A stretch of DNA of 64,000 bases. Source: Sedimenticola thiotaurini (GTDB taxonomy: Bacteria; Pseudomonadota; Gammaproteobacteria; Chromatiales; Chromatiaceae). The stretch is taken from contig VMRY01000003.1 of the NCBI GenBank assembly GCA_007713595.1, positions 434,001 through 498,000 of the forward strand, in the 5' to 3' direction. How positions within the stretch are numbered: the first letter of the stretch is position 1; every line of letters starts with the position of its first letter. Below are positions 17,482 through 25,810 of this stretch, piece by piece. The notes beneath the pieces were generated by a model, which had not been told where the DNA came from, made no database searches, and saw only the letters and a program-made list of their open reading frames with translations. A program made the position numbers and the translations under genes.

Positions 17482-17497
17482 CGGCACTGTTTTTGCG
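17482..17497 (+). promoter_or_regulatory. Candidate sigma54 promoter of the second PEP-CTERM gene
   Basis: The site CGGCACTGTTTTTGCG keeps GGCAC of the -24 block, TTGC of the -12 block and the exact GG-N10-GC spacing. Transcription would begin near 17508, about 40 bases before the coding region at 17550. Confidence 0.7.
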
Positions 17498-17549
17498 CTG
17501 CACTTTTCGGCTAAACAGAAAACCAATTAACGAAGAGCGAGAATAGCTG

Positions 17550-18224
17550 ATTAGGGAAAAAATTCTAAAGACACTTTTTATTTTGAGTGGACTGGCTTTG
17601 TATTCTTCAAGCAGCATTGTGAATGCAGGTGCTATTCTAAGCGCAACAAGTGGTACGATAAATAGTGGAGGGCCAGGTTTCGGGACACTAACAGAAACAT
17701 TTGATCAATCTGGCCTGTCTGTAGGATACACGAGTGGTGTTACTGATTTTGATGCCTATATTGCATTAGGCCCCACACACACGGATACTTTTGGCGGCTT
17801 CGAATGGTTTAGTAACTCTGGAACATCGAGCGCTAGCGTTACTTATGATCTGGGTGGCATCTTTAGTATTGATGCGTTGGCGTTGTGGAATGAAGAATCA
17901 TCCGGTATTGGCTCACTTGATTTACTCACATCTACCGACGGAGTTACCTTTACATCATTAGTAAGTGGCCTTTTGCCCACAGACCATTTTGCAGGTGCTT
18001 ATTCCGCTGATGTATTCAATTTCTCTGCAGTGAACGCACAATACATTCAATTTGATATGTCTGGTTGCCCACAGCCTAATGTTGGCAGTTTTTCTGCTTG
18101 TTCGATTGGCGAGGTGGCTTTTCGTGAGGCTGGTGCCGCTCAGGTTCCGGTGCCGGGCACTATCGTGCTTTTGGGCCTGGGGATTGCAGGCCTGGGATCT
18201 ATCCGAAGAAAAAGAACTAACTAG
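17550..18224 (+). CDS. PEP-CTERM sorting-signal protein, start codon unclear
   Basis: The C terminus has VPVPGTIVLLGLGIAGLGSI followed by RRKRTN, a PEP-CTERM signal. The central part (about 30-185) is beta-rich, with SASVTYDLGGIFSIDALALWNEES and TSTDGVTFTSLVSG, like discoidin-type carbohydrate-binding folds. The first ordinary start in frame is a TTG at 17583, but that cuts the signal peptide in half. Reading upstream gives REKILKTLFILSGLALYSSS, a normal signal peptide, beginning at ATT (17550) or CTG (17547) directly after a stop. Either a rare start is used or the original ATG has mutated. Length is about 224 residues from 17550. Confidence 0.78.
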   Translation: MREKILKTLFILSGLALYSSSSIVNAGAILSATSGTINSGGPGFGTLTETFDQSGLSVGYTSGVTDFDAYIALGPTHTDTFGGFEWFSNSGTSSASVTYDLGGIFSIDALALWNEESSGIGSLDLLTSTDGVTFTSLVSGLLPTDHFAGAYSADVFNFSAVNAQYIQFDMSGCPQPNVGSFSACSIGEVAFREAGAAQVPVPGTIVLLGLGIAGLGSIRRKRTN

Positions 18225-18233
18225 TTCCATAAT

Positions 18234-18262
18234 GTTAAAACCCCGACGAGCGGGGTTTTAAC
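18234..18262 (+). terminator. Terminator after the second PEP-CTERM gene
   Basis: A perfect 12-bp stem (GTTAAAACCCCG and its complement) with a 5-base loop includes a TTTT run on the descending arm. It begins 10 bases after the stop. Confidence 0.85.
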
Positions 18263-18812
18263 ATTTATCTAGTAAATCCTTGGCTGATCGTTCACAGCTA
18301 ATCTAGAGACTGAACTGCAACATATATGTTAGCAATTATCATTTCAAAAATAGCAATATTGTGTGCTATCACATGATGTTAGATCAACTGACCATCAACG
18401 CTGCAATACCATAGGGATGATGGCTTTTTTCTAATAACCCTCTATAATCCTTCAAAGAAAATACGATACATAAATTGAAGTCAACGTAACCAAGAATCGT
18501 TGTTGATTTTAAATCTTCCGGGGTCACCCTGCCAATTGTGATGTCGGAAAAGCTTGTCAGCCTAATAACAATAAAGCGTACAGTCTGTCTTTTCCAAGGC
18601 CCTACCCCCGCCTTTAACTGCTCAAAGCATACTTATATCTGCCATCTGTCATTGCAGATAATAGCGCCATTTCTGATGACGCCTGCTGTCTCTATTTGTG
18701 CAAAATTATGCTTTTTTAGCAACGCTAGTTTCTCGTCGTTACATACCGTTTAACCACGAGACGGATACTGAGTAATCAAAAATTATTACAGAAGCAATAG
18801 GGAGATTGTTTG
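18263..18812. other. AT-rich intergenic gap
   Basis: I see no supportable gene here. A frame at 18538-18753 has poor composition and no ribosome binding site. The promoter for the downstream leader ORF and c-di-GMP gene should lie in this gap, but no convincing -35/-10 pair stood out. Confidence 0.5.
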
Positions 18813-18905
18813 ATGAAACCAGTGCACTATCCGACACCGCCGAATTGGATGGCATTTAATCAAACTGGTAGAGCGGGCGTTGTTCCTGATTTATTTATGG
18901 ACTGA
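18813..18905 (+). CDS. Small ORF (30 aa) ahead of the GGDEF-EAL gene, possible leader peptide
   Basis: An ATG at 18813 is preceded by AGGGAG at 8 bases and opens a 30-codon frame starting MKPVHYPTPPNWMAFNQTGR. Its stop is 3 bases before the ATG of the c-di-GMP gene. That downstream ATG has no ribosome binding site of its own, so translation of the big gene may depend on this small one. The peptide is not recognised; expression is not proven. Confidence 0.5.
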   Translation: MKPVHYPTPPNWMAFNQTGRAGVVPDLFMD

Positions 18906-18908
18906 ATT

Positions 18909-21900
18909 ATGGACCTATCAAGCGCACGGAACAGATCACCAATGAATACTGGAACACCTGAAAGGCCCGTTAGGAAAGGTATCCAAAATCTTCATGGTAT
19001 TATCTATAAGATCCGTATTCGACAGTTGTTGTTACTGATCTTTGGCCTGCTGAGTCTTATTGCGATTGCGGCAATTAGCTGGAACGCCGTGGGTGTATAC
19101 CAACAATACATCCACGCTGAAAATATGGCCGGTTCCAATGTCGTTGGTGAGCAGTCACTGGCGTTAAATGTTTATCTGGCACGTGAGCGGGGTTTAACCG
19201 CAGCACTGTTAGCTAACAGAGGCATCTATGACGACAGAAACAGACAGCACTTAAACCATCTCCGTCAAAAAAGTGATGAATCACTGCGTCTGCTATTTCA
19301 GAAAATAAGTCAATTTCCTCGACTCCCCACCATCAGTCTAGTCCATAAACATGTCACCGCTGTTCAACAAAGGTTGGAACAGATCCGCTTGCAGGCAGAC
19401 CACTCTCTTGATAAGGAAGGTGTGAAATTTGATTATACCGTCTGGATTAAAGCGATAACGGGCTGTATTGAAGAGGTTGCAACAGCCAATCGAATTGTCT
19501 CGACCCCTGTCGATAAAATCGATCATGCCGTACTTTATGGAACCACTGTTAAAGAGGCATTTTTTAACCTGAGTGAAAATGCGGGACGCGAACGTGCATT
19601 AATCAGTGCAGTTATTGCCCAGCATCGTCCTTTTAATGCAGAAGAGTACGATTTGCTGCGTATTTATAAGCATACCCGGGATGTGATTGGAAAGCAGATG
19701 GATGATATGCTGGGTTTTTTCCCGGACACAGCTGAAATCCTTGCAGCTCAGGAAAATCTTCAGCACACATATAAAAAAAATTACCAGGCTCTGTTATCCG
19801 CTGTTATGCAGAGCAGCCGTAATGGACTGGCATATCCGGTCACTGCCAGAGAGTGGTTTGACCGATCAACCGAAGCGGTAGATGCGATTATAAATCTATC
19901 CGGTGCTATTGATTCGCATATAAATGATGACATAGAGCTCATCAAATCACATTCCCGGAATACTGTAACAGCCCTCTTTTTTACTGTTCTACTTGTGATG
20001 ATGATTTTCACCATTGCGTTTGCTATCACCTTCCAGCGCATTATCATGCCGTTAAGAGAATTGGAGTGGTCCGCCAATACCATTGCCAGAGGTGATTTTT
20101 CCGTACCCGTACAGATCTTTTCAAAAGATGAATTTGCCGATGTCGCCAAGGCCTTCGAGGTCATGCGTGATTATTTATTAAATGATCGGGAGCGGCGTCA
20201 GAAGGCAGAGGATCAGTTGCGCAAGCTCTCGACTGCGATTGAGCAGAGCACCAGTTCTATTATTATCACCGATATTCATGGTGTAACCGAATATGTTAAT
20301 CCCCAGTTCTATCAGACTACCGGCTATACACCGGAAGAAGTGATTGGGCATAAATTCAATTTAAGGGGTACAGACAAAAAAATATTACCCAGTCATGACG
20401 ATCTGTTTCGTACTATTAGAAATGGTCATGTCTGGCAGGGTGAACTGCTGAATAAAAAGAAAAATGGTGATCTGCGCTGGGATCTTGTTTCCGTTTCACC
20501 GGTACGAAACCGCGAAGGAAAGATTGCGCACTTTATTTGTATTCAACATGACATTACTGAGCGAAAGGCTCTCGAAAAACGTCTTGATTACATGGCTTAC
20601 CATGATGAGCTTACTGGCCTGCCTAATCGAACGCTACTTATAGACCGCTTTGAACAGCACTGTGTTACAGCGAAAAGATTAAACGAAAAAGTCTTCTTGC
20701 TAATGCTGGATCTTGATCGATTTAAATTGATTAATGACTCACTGGGTCACCGAATAGGTGATCGATTGTTAGTAGAAGTGGCTAATCGTCTGAAACAGAC
20801 GGCTCGTGGCAGTGATACGGTTGCCCGTTACGGCGGTGATGAATTTGTTATCCTGGCCAGCGGTTTTAGTGATAAGGACATGCCCATTGATCTCTCCAAG
20901 CGTCTGTTATCGGCCATTGAACAGACACTGGCGATTGAAAGTTATCAGTTACATGTCTCTGCCAGTATCGGTATCACTCTCTGGCCGGATGATGGGGATG
21001 ACATGGATACACTGCTACGACAGGCAGATACAGCAATGTACCATGCAAAGAGTCTGGGACGCGGTCAATTTCAATTCTTTACCCGTGAATTGAACCAGCA
21101 GGTTACCCAACGTCTACGGCTGGAAAACGATTTACGGGACGCCATTGAAAATCAAGAATTTGAGATTTACTATCAACCACAGGTGAGTCTTAAAAGCGGG
21201 AAAATAGTTGGTGCTGAAGCACTGATTCGCTGGAATCATCCCGAGCTTGGGCTGGTCTCACCCGATCAGTTTATAGCCACGGCTGAAGATACCAATCTTA
21301 TTATTCCGATTGGTGAATGGGTGATACGCTCCGCCCTGAAACAGGCGATTGAATGGAAAAAATTAGGGCATACGACACTCTCTATGGCGGTAAATGTGTC
21401 GACCCGACAACTCGATGACGCCAGTTTCATTTCCCAGCTTATCTCATCGCTGGAAACATTCGGGCTTGAAGCAGAGTATCTGGAGATTGAAATCACCGAG
21501 AGTTCGGTGATGAGTCAGCCGGAAAAAATGCTCTATGTGCTGAACTCGATAAAAAGTCTCGGTATCAAACTGGCATTAGATGACTTTGGCACCGGTTACT
21601 CCAGTCTCTCCTACTTGCGCCGTTTTCCCTTCGACAAGCTCAAGATTGATCGCTCTTTTATCAAGGATATTGCCAGTAAACCGGAAGATGCCGCCATCAT
21701 TCGCACCATTGGTGAAATAGCCCATAATCTGAATATGACGGTCACCGGCGAAGGCGTAGAGACCGACATACAGGCCACTTATATGCGTCATTGCGGCTGT
21801 GATGAGATCCAGGGATATTTGATCAGCCGTCCGATTCCGGCGGCTCAATTTGAGCTTCTGCTGCGGCAATCGGCAACCTACCTGCCTCGTATTGCTGATG

Positions 21901-21944
21901 AGTCTGAACCTTCATCAACTCTTCATGCCGAGCTGGATTCTTGA
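18909..21944 (+). CDS. Membrane c-di-GMP cyclase/phosphodiesterase: NIT-like sensor, HAMP, PAS, GGDEF, EAL
   Basis: This is a 1011-residue sensor-enzyme. It has a membrane span at about 37-60 and a periplasmic helical region of about 280 residues that resembles nitrate-sensing (NIT) domains (ARERGLTAALLA, ENAGRERALISAVIA). Then follow a second span at about 355-378, HAMP, PAS (about 445-560), GGDEF and EAL. The cyclase motif GGDEF (642-646) and its inhibitory I-site RGSD (633-636) are intact. The EAL triad (770-772) and DDFGTGYSS loop are also intact, so both c-di-GMP synthesis and breakdown are possible. The ATG at 18909 directly follows the leader ORF. The signal sensed is inference from domain resemblance. 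Confidence 0.92.
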   Translation: MDLSSARNRSPMNTGTPERPVRKGIQNLHGIIYKIRIRQLLLLIFGLLSLIAIAAISWNAVGVYQQYIHAENMAGSNVVGEQSLALNVYLARERGLTAALLANRGIYDDRNRQHLNHLRQKSDESLRLLFQKISQFPRLPTISLVHKHVTAVQQRLEQIRLQADHSLDKEGVKFDYTVWIKAITGCIEEVATANRIVSTPVDKIDHAVLYGTTVKEAFFNLSENAGRERALISAVIAQHRPFNAEEYDLLRIYKHTRDVIGKQMDDMLGFFPDTAEILAAQENLQHTYKKNYQALLSAVMQSSRNGLAYPVTAREWFDRSTEAVDAIINLSGAIDSHINDDIELIKSHSRNTVTALFFTVLLVMMIFTIAFAITFQRIIMPLRELEWSANTIARGDFSVPVQIFSKDEFADVAKAFEVMRDYLLNDRERRQKAEDQLRKLSTAIEQSTSSIIITDIHGVTEYVNPQFYQTTGYTPEEVIGHKFNLRGTDKKILPSHDDLFRTIRNGHVWQGELLNKKKNGDLRWDLVSVSPVRNREGKIAHFICIQHDITERKALEKRLDYMAYHDELTGLPNRTLLIDRFEQHCVTAKRLNEKVFLLMLDLDRFKLINDSLGHRIGDRLLVEVANRLKQTARGSDTVARYGGDEFVILASGFSDKDMPIDLSKRLLSAIEQTLAIESYQLHVSASIGITLWPDDGDDMDTLLRQADTAMYHAKSLGRGQFQFFTRELNQQVTQRLRLENDLRDAIENQEFEIYYQPQVSLKSGKIVGAEALIRWNHPELGLVSPDQFIATAEDTNLIIPIGEWVIRSALKQAIEWKKLGHTTLSMAVNVSTRQLDDASFISQLISSLETFGLEAEYLEIEITESSVMSQPEKMLYVLNSIKSLGIKLALDDFGTGYSSLSYLRRFPFDKLKIDRSFIKDIASKPEDAAIIRTIGEIAHNLNMTVTGEGVETDIQATYMRHCGCDEIQGYLISRPIPAAQFELLLRQSATYLPRIADESEPSSTLHAELDS

Positions 21945-21972
21945 GATGAGCAGTACATCCCGTATCCCGGTA

Positions 21973-21994
21973 ATCCAGAGTGGTGATTCTGGAT
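21973..21994 (+). terminator. Weak hairpin after the GGDEF-EAL gene
   Basis: ATCCAGA and TCTGGAT are separated by 8 bases, 29 bases after the stop. There is no T-run, so termination strength is doubtful. Confidence 0.3.
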
Positions 21995-22106
21995 ATTGAG
22001 AGATCGCCACTTCTGAGGCATCGCCGGCTTTATACGCCTCTGTAAATCTTCGCTTCATATCCTCCAGGCGGCTTAATGCAACCCTTTCAGATGCAAGCTG
22101 TCTATT

Positions 22107-22136
22107 TTGACAGCTTTTAAAAGCAGTGCTTATAAT
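22107..22136 (+). promoter_or_regulatory. Consensus sigma70 promoter of the marR-emrAB operon
   Basis: TTGACA (22107-22112) and TATAAT (22131-22136) are both perfect, separated by 18 bases. The -10 box sits at the centre of the palindrome at 22121-22147. The -35 box lies in a second inverted repeat (AAGCTGTC/GACAGCTT, 22095-22116). Confidence 0.85.
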
Positions 22137-22147
22137 AAGCACTGCTT
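22121..22147. promoter_or_regulatory. Perfect palindromic operator over the emr promoter
   Basis: Arms AAGCAGTGCTTA and TAAGCACTGCTT are perfect complements with a 3-base centre (27 bp in all). It covers the -10 box and the likely start of the transcript. It is the obvious site for the MarR-type repressor encoded 19 bases downstream, giving autoregulation; binding itself is inference. Confidence 0.8.
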
Positions 22148-22165
22148 ACTAATTATTGAACAGTG

Positions 22166-22594
22166 ATGAATATGCAACAAGAGAGTCTCGGTTTTCTTCT
22201 GGCCGATGCATCCCGCTTGATGAGACGTGCGTTCCAGCGGCAGCTCGACGGCAGTTGCCTTACCCTGGCACAGGCTCGGGCCCTTATCCATGTTTCGCGA
22301 CATGAAGGGGTCCGCCAGATCGATTTGGCAGAACTGCTTGAGGTCCAACCGATTACCTTGGCTCGACTGATTGACCAACTGGCGGAGAACGGATTGGTGG
22401 AGCGGCGCCCAGATCCTACAGATCGACGTGCATACCAGATCTTTCTGACGTCCAAGGCCACGCCACATCTGGCCGAGATCAAACGGGTCGCCAAGGCAAT
22501 ACGTGAAGATGTCCTTTGCGACTTGACAGCATCCGAGACGACACGCTTCCTCATGACACTGAGCCATCTACGCGACAAGCTTGCCGCTTATTAA
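22166..22594 (+). CDS. MarR family transcriptional repressor (EmrR-like)
   Basis: This protein of about 142 residues has a winged helix-turn-helix (IDLAELLEVQPITLARLIDQ) and the wing signature RRPDPTDRRAYQIFLT, a MarR hallmark. These regulators release DNA when they bind small aromatic or drug-like ligands. It heads the operon with emrA and emrB, the E. coli emrRAB layout. Start choice is uncertain: GTG 22163, ATG 22166 and ATG 22172 are all in frame and none has a clear ribosome binding site. The leader is only about 20 bases. Confidence 0.9.
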   Translation: MNMQQESLGFLLADASRLMRRAFQRQLDGSCLTLAQARALIHVSRHEGVRQIDLAELLEVQPITLARLIDQLAENGLVERRPDPTDRRAYQIFLTSKATPHLAEIKRVAKAIREDVLCDLTASETTRFLMTLSHLRDKLAAY

Positions 22595-22633
22595 GACGTC
22601 GGATCATCCTATTTTCCTCGGAGTTTTCGTTGT

Positions 22634-23713
22634 ATGAACACCGCGCCAAACACTCAGGTACCGACCAGCGATCAAACAGTGTCGTCGCAGAACCGTGCGG
22701 TGAAGCGGCTGTTTCTGTTGATCGTGCTACCTACGATTACGGCAGTGATTGGCAGCGTTATATACCTTAAGGCAGGACGCTTTGTAGAGACCGACAATGC
22801 CTATGTCAAGGCGGACAAGGTACAGATCAGCACCGAAGTGTCCGGCATCATCGACAGTGTGACCGTTGCCGAGAACCAGCGGGTGACCAAGGGGCAGCTG
22901 CTGTTTCAACTCGACTCGGCACCCTTTCAGGTATCAGTCGCAAAGGTCGAGGCAAAACTGGCCCAAGTGCGTACCGATATTGCCGCGCTTAAGGCCACGT
23001 ATCGTGAAAAGCGGGCTGAGATAGCTCTGGCACAGACCCGATACGACTTTTCATTGAAGGAGCAACAGCGCCAGCGCGATCTGTTGGCCAAAAACTTCAT
23101 ATCCACTTCCAAATATGATGATGCGAAGCAGAATGCCGACCTCGCTGCTTTACAGGTCGTTGCGGTTCAACAGGATCTGAAACGGATCACCGCCACCCTG
23201 GGCGGCAGTATTGATGCCCCTATAGAACAGCATCCGAATTATCTGGCAGCCCAGGCCGAACTCGAACAGGCTAAACTGGATCTGGCACGCACTGCGGTCC
23301 ACGCTCCCCAGACCGGGGTTGTCAGTATGCCGCCCAAGACGGGACAGTATATTACCGCAGGAAAGACGGCGATGGCTCTGGTGGTCAACGGTAATCTCTG
23401 GATTGAGGCAAATTTTACCGAGACCGACCTCACGTATGTCCATCCAGGACAGACTGTCACTGTCCATATAGACACCTATCCTGACCATGCCTGGAAGGGG
23501 GTGGTCGATAGCCTCAGTCCTGCCACCAGTGCCGAATTCGCACTGATCCCAGCACAGAATGCTACCGGTAACTGGGTGAAAATCGCCCAACGGGTACCGG
23601 TACGCATCAAGCTTGATCAGACGCCCGATGATCCTGAGTTGCGGGCAGGTCTGAGCGCCGTCACCGAGATCGATACTGGTCATAAGCGCAGTTTGTTTGG
23701 CATTACACTCTGA
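22634..23713 (+). CDS. emrA: EmrA-type membrane fusion protein (HlyD family)
   Basis: This 359-residue periplasmic adaptor has an N-terminal membrane anchor at about 24-44 and a biotinyl-lipoyl-like half (ETDNAYVKADKVQISTEVSG). A coiled-coil hairpin lies at about 95-175, and the barrel half (VHAPQTGVVSMPPKTGQYI) follows. It links an inner-membrane EmrB-type pump to an outer-membrane TolC-like channel, which is not encoded here. CGGAG precedes the ATG. emrB starts 10 bases after its stop. Confidence 0.92.
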   Translation: MNTAPNTQVPTSDQTVSSQNRAVKRLFLLIVLPTITAVIGSVIYLKAGRFVETDNAYVKADKVQISTEVSGIIDSVTVAENQRVTKGQLLFQLDSAPFQVSVAKVEAKLAQVRTDIAALKATYREKRAEIALAQTRYDFSLKEQQRQRDLLAKNFISTSKYDDAKQNADLAALQVVAVQQDLKRITATLGGSIDAPIEQHPNYLAAQAELEQAKLDLARTAVHAPQTGVVSMPPKTGQYITAGKTAMALVVNGNLWIEANFTETDLTYVHPGQTVTVHIDTYPDHAWKGVVDSLSPATSAEFALIPAQNATGNWVKIAQRVPVRIKLDQTPDDPELRAGLSAVTEIDTGHKRSLFGITL

Positions 23714-23723
23714 GAACCGATCC

Positions 23724-25256
23724 ATGCCGGGTGCCAGCAACAGCATAACGGAGGAGACAACCCGTCGGGGGTTTATCACCCTGTCTGTGATGCTGGCGAC
23801 TATCATGCAGGCGCTGGATACCACTATTGCCAATGTCGCGCTCCCCCATATGCAAGGCGCAATGAGTGCGACCCAGGACCAGATTGCCTGGGTACTCACC
23901 TCCTATATCGTGGCGGCTGCTATCTTCATGCCACTGACCGGATTTCTCGCCGCCCGACTGGGCCGCAAGCGTCTTTTTCTCTGGTCGGTGGTCGGTTTTA
24001 CCGTGGCCTCAATGCTCTGTGGGGCCGCTCAAAATCTGAGCCAGATTGTGTTATTCCGGCTGATTCAGGGTGTTTTTGGCGCCAGCCTAGTGCCACTCTC
24101 ACAATCGGTGCTACTTGATACCTACCCGACTAAACAGCATGGATCAGCCATGGCCATGTGGGGTGTCGGGGTGATGCTCGGACCGATTCTCGGTCCCTCG
24201 CTCGGCGGTCTTCTGACTGAATACTATAGCTGGCGCTGGGTGTTCTATATCAACCTGCCGTTTGGTCTGCTGGCCTGGTTCGGTCTGATGGCCTTCGTCC
24301 ATGAAACCCCCATCATCCGCACGCGGCGTTTTGATTTGAGTGGTTTTATCATGCTCAGTATCAGTATTGGTGCCCTGCAGATGATGCTTGACCGTGGCCA
24401 ATCCCTCGACTGGTTCGCCAATCCGGAGGTGTTGATTGAGGCGATCCTCTCGGGACTCGCCCTCTACCTGTTTATCGTCCATATCTTCACCAAGGATCAC
24501 CCCTTTATCGAGCCGGGGCTATTCAAAGACCGCAACTTCAGTGTGGGGCTGATATTTATCTTCATTGTCGGCATTATTCTGCTCGCCACCATGGCCCTGC
24601 TACCGCCGTTTATGCAGCATCTGATGGGCTATCCGGTAATCAATGTAGGTTATGTACTGGCACCCCGCGGGGTCGGCACCATGATCGCTATGCTGACAGT
24701 GGGAAAGCTGTCCGGTAAGGTAGATCCGCGTTACAAGATTTTCCTCGGCTTGATTCTCACTACATTTTCGCTCTGGGAGATGACCTTCTTCACCACGGAC
24801 ACCGCTGCCTCTGAGATCGTCCGCACTGGTATCGTCCAGGGGCTTGGACTTGGCTTTCTCTTTGTCCCGCTCTCCACCATCACCTTCTCGACACTGGCGA
24901 GTCACTACCGCAATGAGGGAACGGCACTGTTCAGCCTATTACGGAACCTCGGCAGCAGTATAGGAATCTCCGTGGTGATTACCTATCTGGCCCAAAGGAC
25001 ACAGGCGAACCATGCCGCCTTCGCCGATTACATCAACCCGTACAGCTTCGCCCTGCAGCAGGGGGTAGACTCGGGGATCTACGATCTCACCTCTGCACAG
25101 GGATTGGCGCTGATCAATAGTCAGGTAAGTCACCAGGCGGCAACACTCGCCTATCTGCAGGATTTCCGTCTGATGATGTGGATTACACTGGCGGCCATTC
25201 CGCTGGTACTCCTGTTACGGAAACCGGCAACGACCAGATCGTCGAAAACGGGTTAG
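23724..25256 (+). CDS. emrB: EmrB/QacA family multidrug efflux pump (DHA2, 14-span MFS)
   Basis: This 510-residue major-facilitator protein is close to E. coli EmrB (512). Motif MQALDTTIANVALPHMQG lies in span 1, and GRKRLFLWSVVGFTVASMLCG is the loop 2-3 signature. WGVGVMLGPILGPSLGG is the drug/H+ antiporter motif C. It should export hydrophobic compounds in exchange for protons through EmrA. I use the ATG at 23724; an earlier in-frame start at 23697 would overlap emrA. Confidence 0.93.
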   Translation: MPGASNSITEETTRRGFITLSVMLATIMQALDTTIANVALPHMQGAMSATQDQIAWVLTSYIVAAAIFMPLTGFLAARLGRKRLFLWSVVGFTVASMLCGAAQNLSQIVLFRLIQGVFGASLVPLSQSVLLDTYPTKQHGSAMAMWGVGVMLGPILGPSLGGLLTEYYSWRWVFYINLPFGLLAWFGLMAFVHETPIIRTRRFDLSGFIMLSISIGALQMMLDRGQSLDWFANPEVLIEAILSGLALYLFIVHIFTKDHPFIEPGLFKDRNFSVGLIFIFIVGIILLATMALLPPFMQHLMGYPVINVGYVLAPRGVGTMIAMLTVGKLSGKVDPRYKIFLGLILTTFSLWEMTFFTTDTAASEIVRTGIVQGLGLGFLFVPLSTITFSTLASHYRNEGTALFSLLRNLGSSIGISVVITYLAQRTQANHAAFADYINPYSFALQQGVDSGIYDLTSAQGLALINSQVSHQAATLAYLQDFRLMMWITLAAIPLVLLLRKPATTRSSKTG

Positions 25257-25483
25257 CCGCCGTTCTCCAGAGCCGATGGTGGTTAAATAGAGATATCCAC
25301 GGTATATCTGTAGCGGTCATGCGGAATTTTTCTACCATCACGGGACAACGCCGTTTGTTTCTTTATTCTCTATGACTGTATTTCTCCAGGGGGGAGGCTA
25401 TATGCCAACATAGCAACCCCTTTTATTGCAGTGGCTTTACCTGGTTTTTAGTACTCTGAATTCGATGCTTGTTGTTTCAATAA
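25257..25483. other. Spacer after emrB
   Basis: No gene and no clear terminator were seen between the emrB stop and the end of the broken PEP-CTERM-like gene. Confidence 0.4.
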
Positions 25484-25790
25484 TTAGGAGATGCGGCCGT
25501 CAAGCCGCCAGATAAATTTCTGCGATTCACACTTCGTCGCTACATTTTTTTGATAAATGACATATTTACCCATGGCTGGCCTAAGAAGCGTGTTTGGTTC
25601 TGGGTCATTAGCTGCTTCAGGCAACCAACGTACAGCGAAAAAGCTTGTGTCGGCAAGACTGCCAGATGGATCAATAGCCAGTGATGCATCACTATCCGAT
25701 GGTGTTCCGTCATAGCCGTCTGGGAAGAATGATATTGCCTGAACTCCATTGTCAGCTAAGTTACCAGAACCGTTGCTTATAACAGCGCGG
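25484..25790 (-). pseudogene. 3' part of a secreted, PEP-CTERM-like protein gene cut by IS30
   Basis: A minus-strand frame runs open from the IS edge to a TAA at 25484. It includes GSGNLADNGVQAISFFPDGY and NDPEPNTLL, which looks like a damaged PEP-CTERM motif followed by unrelated polar residues. The 5' part lies on the other side of the element (26854-27137). With the IS removed, the two halves join in the same orientation. Confidence 0.65.
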
Positions 25791-25810
25791 ATTCAATTCG
25801 CTAGTGCAAC
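25791..25810. repeat. Left terminal inverted repeat of the IS30 element
   Basis: The repeat is ATTCAATTCGCTAGTGCAAC. It agrees with the complement of the right end at 17 of 20 positions. The transposase stop codon (25793-25795) lies inside it. Confidence 0.8.

Noticed and set aside
18538-18753. 71-codon open frame in the gap before the GGDEF-EAL gene
   Set aside because: It has no ribosome site, poor codon use and no family resemblance.
21915-22142. 75-codon minus-strand frame overlapping the end of the GGDEF-EAL gene
   Set aside because: No start signal was found, it covers the emr promoter, and there is no recognisable family.
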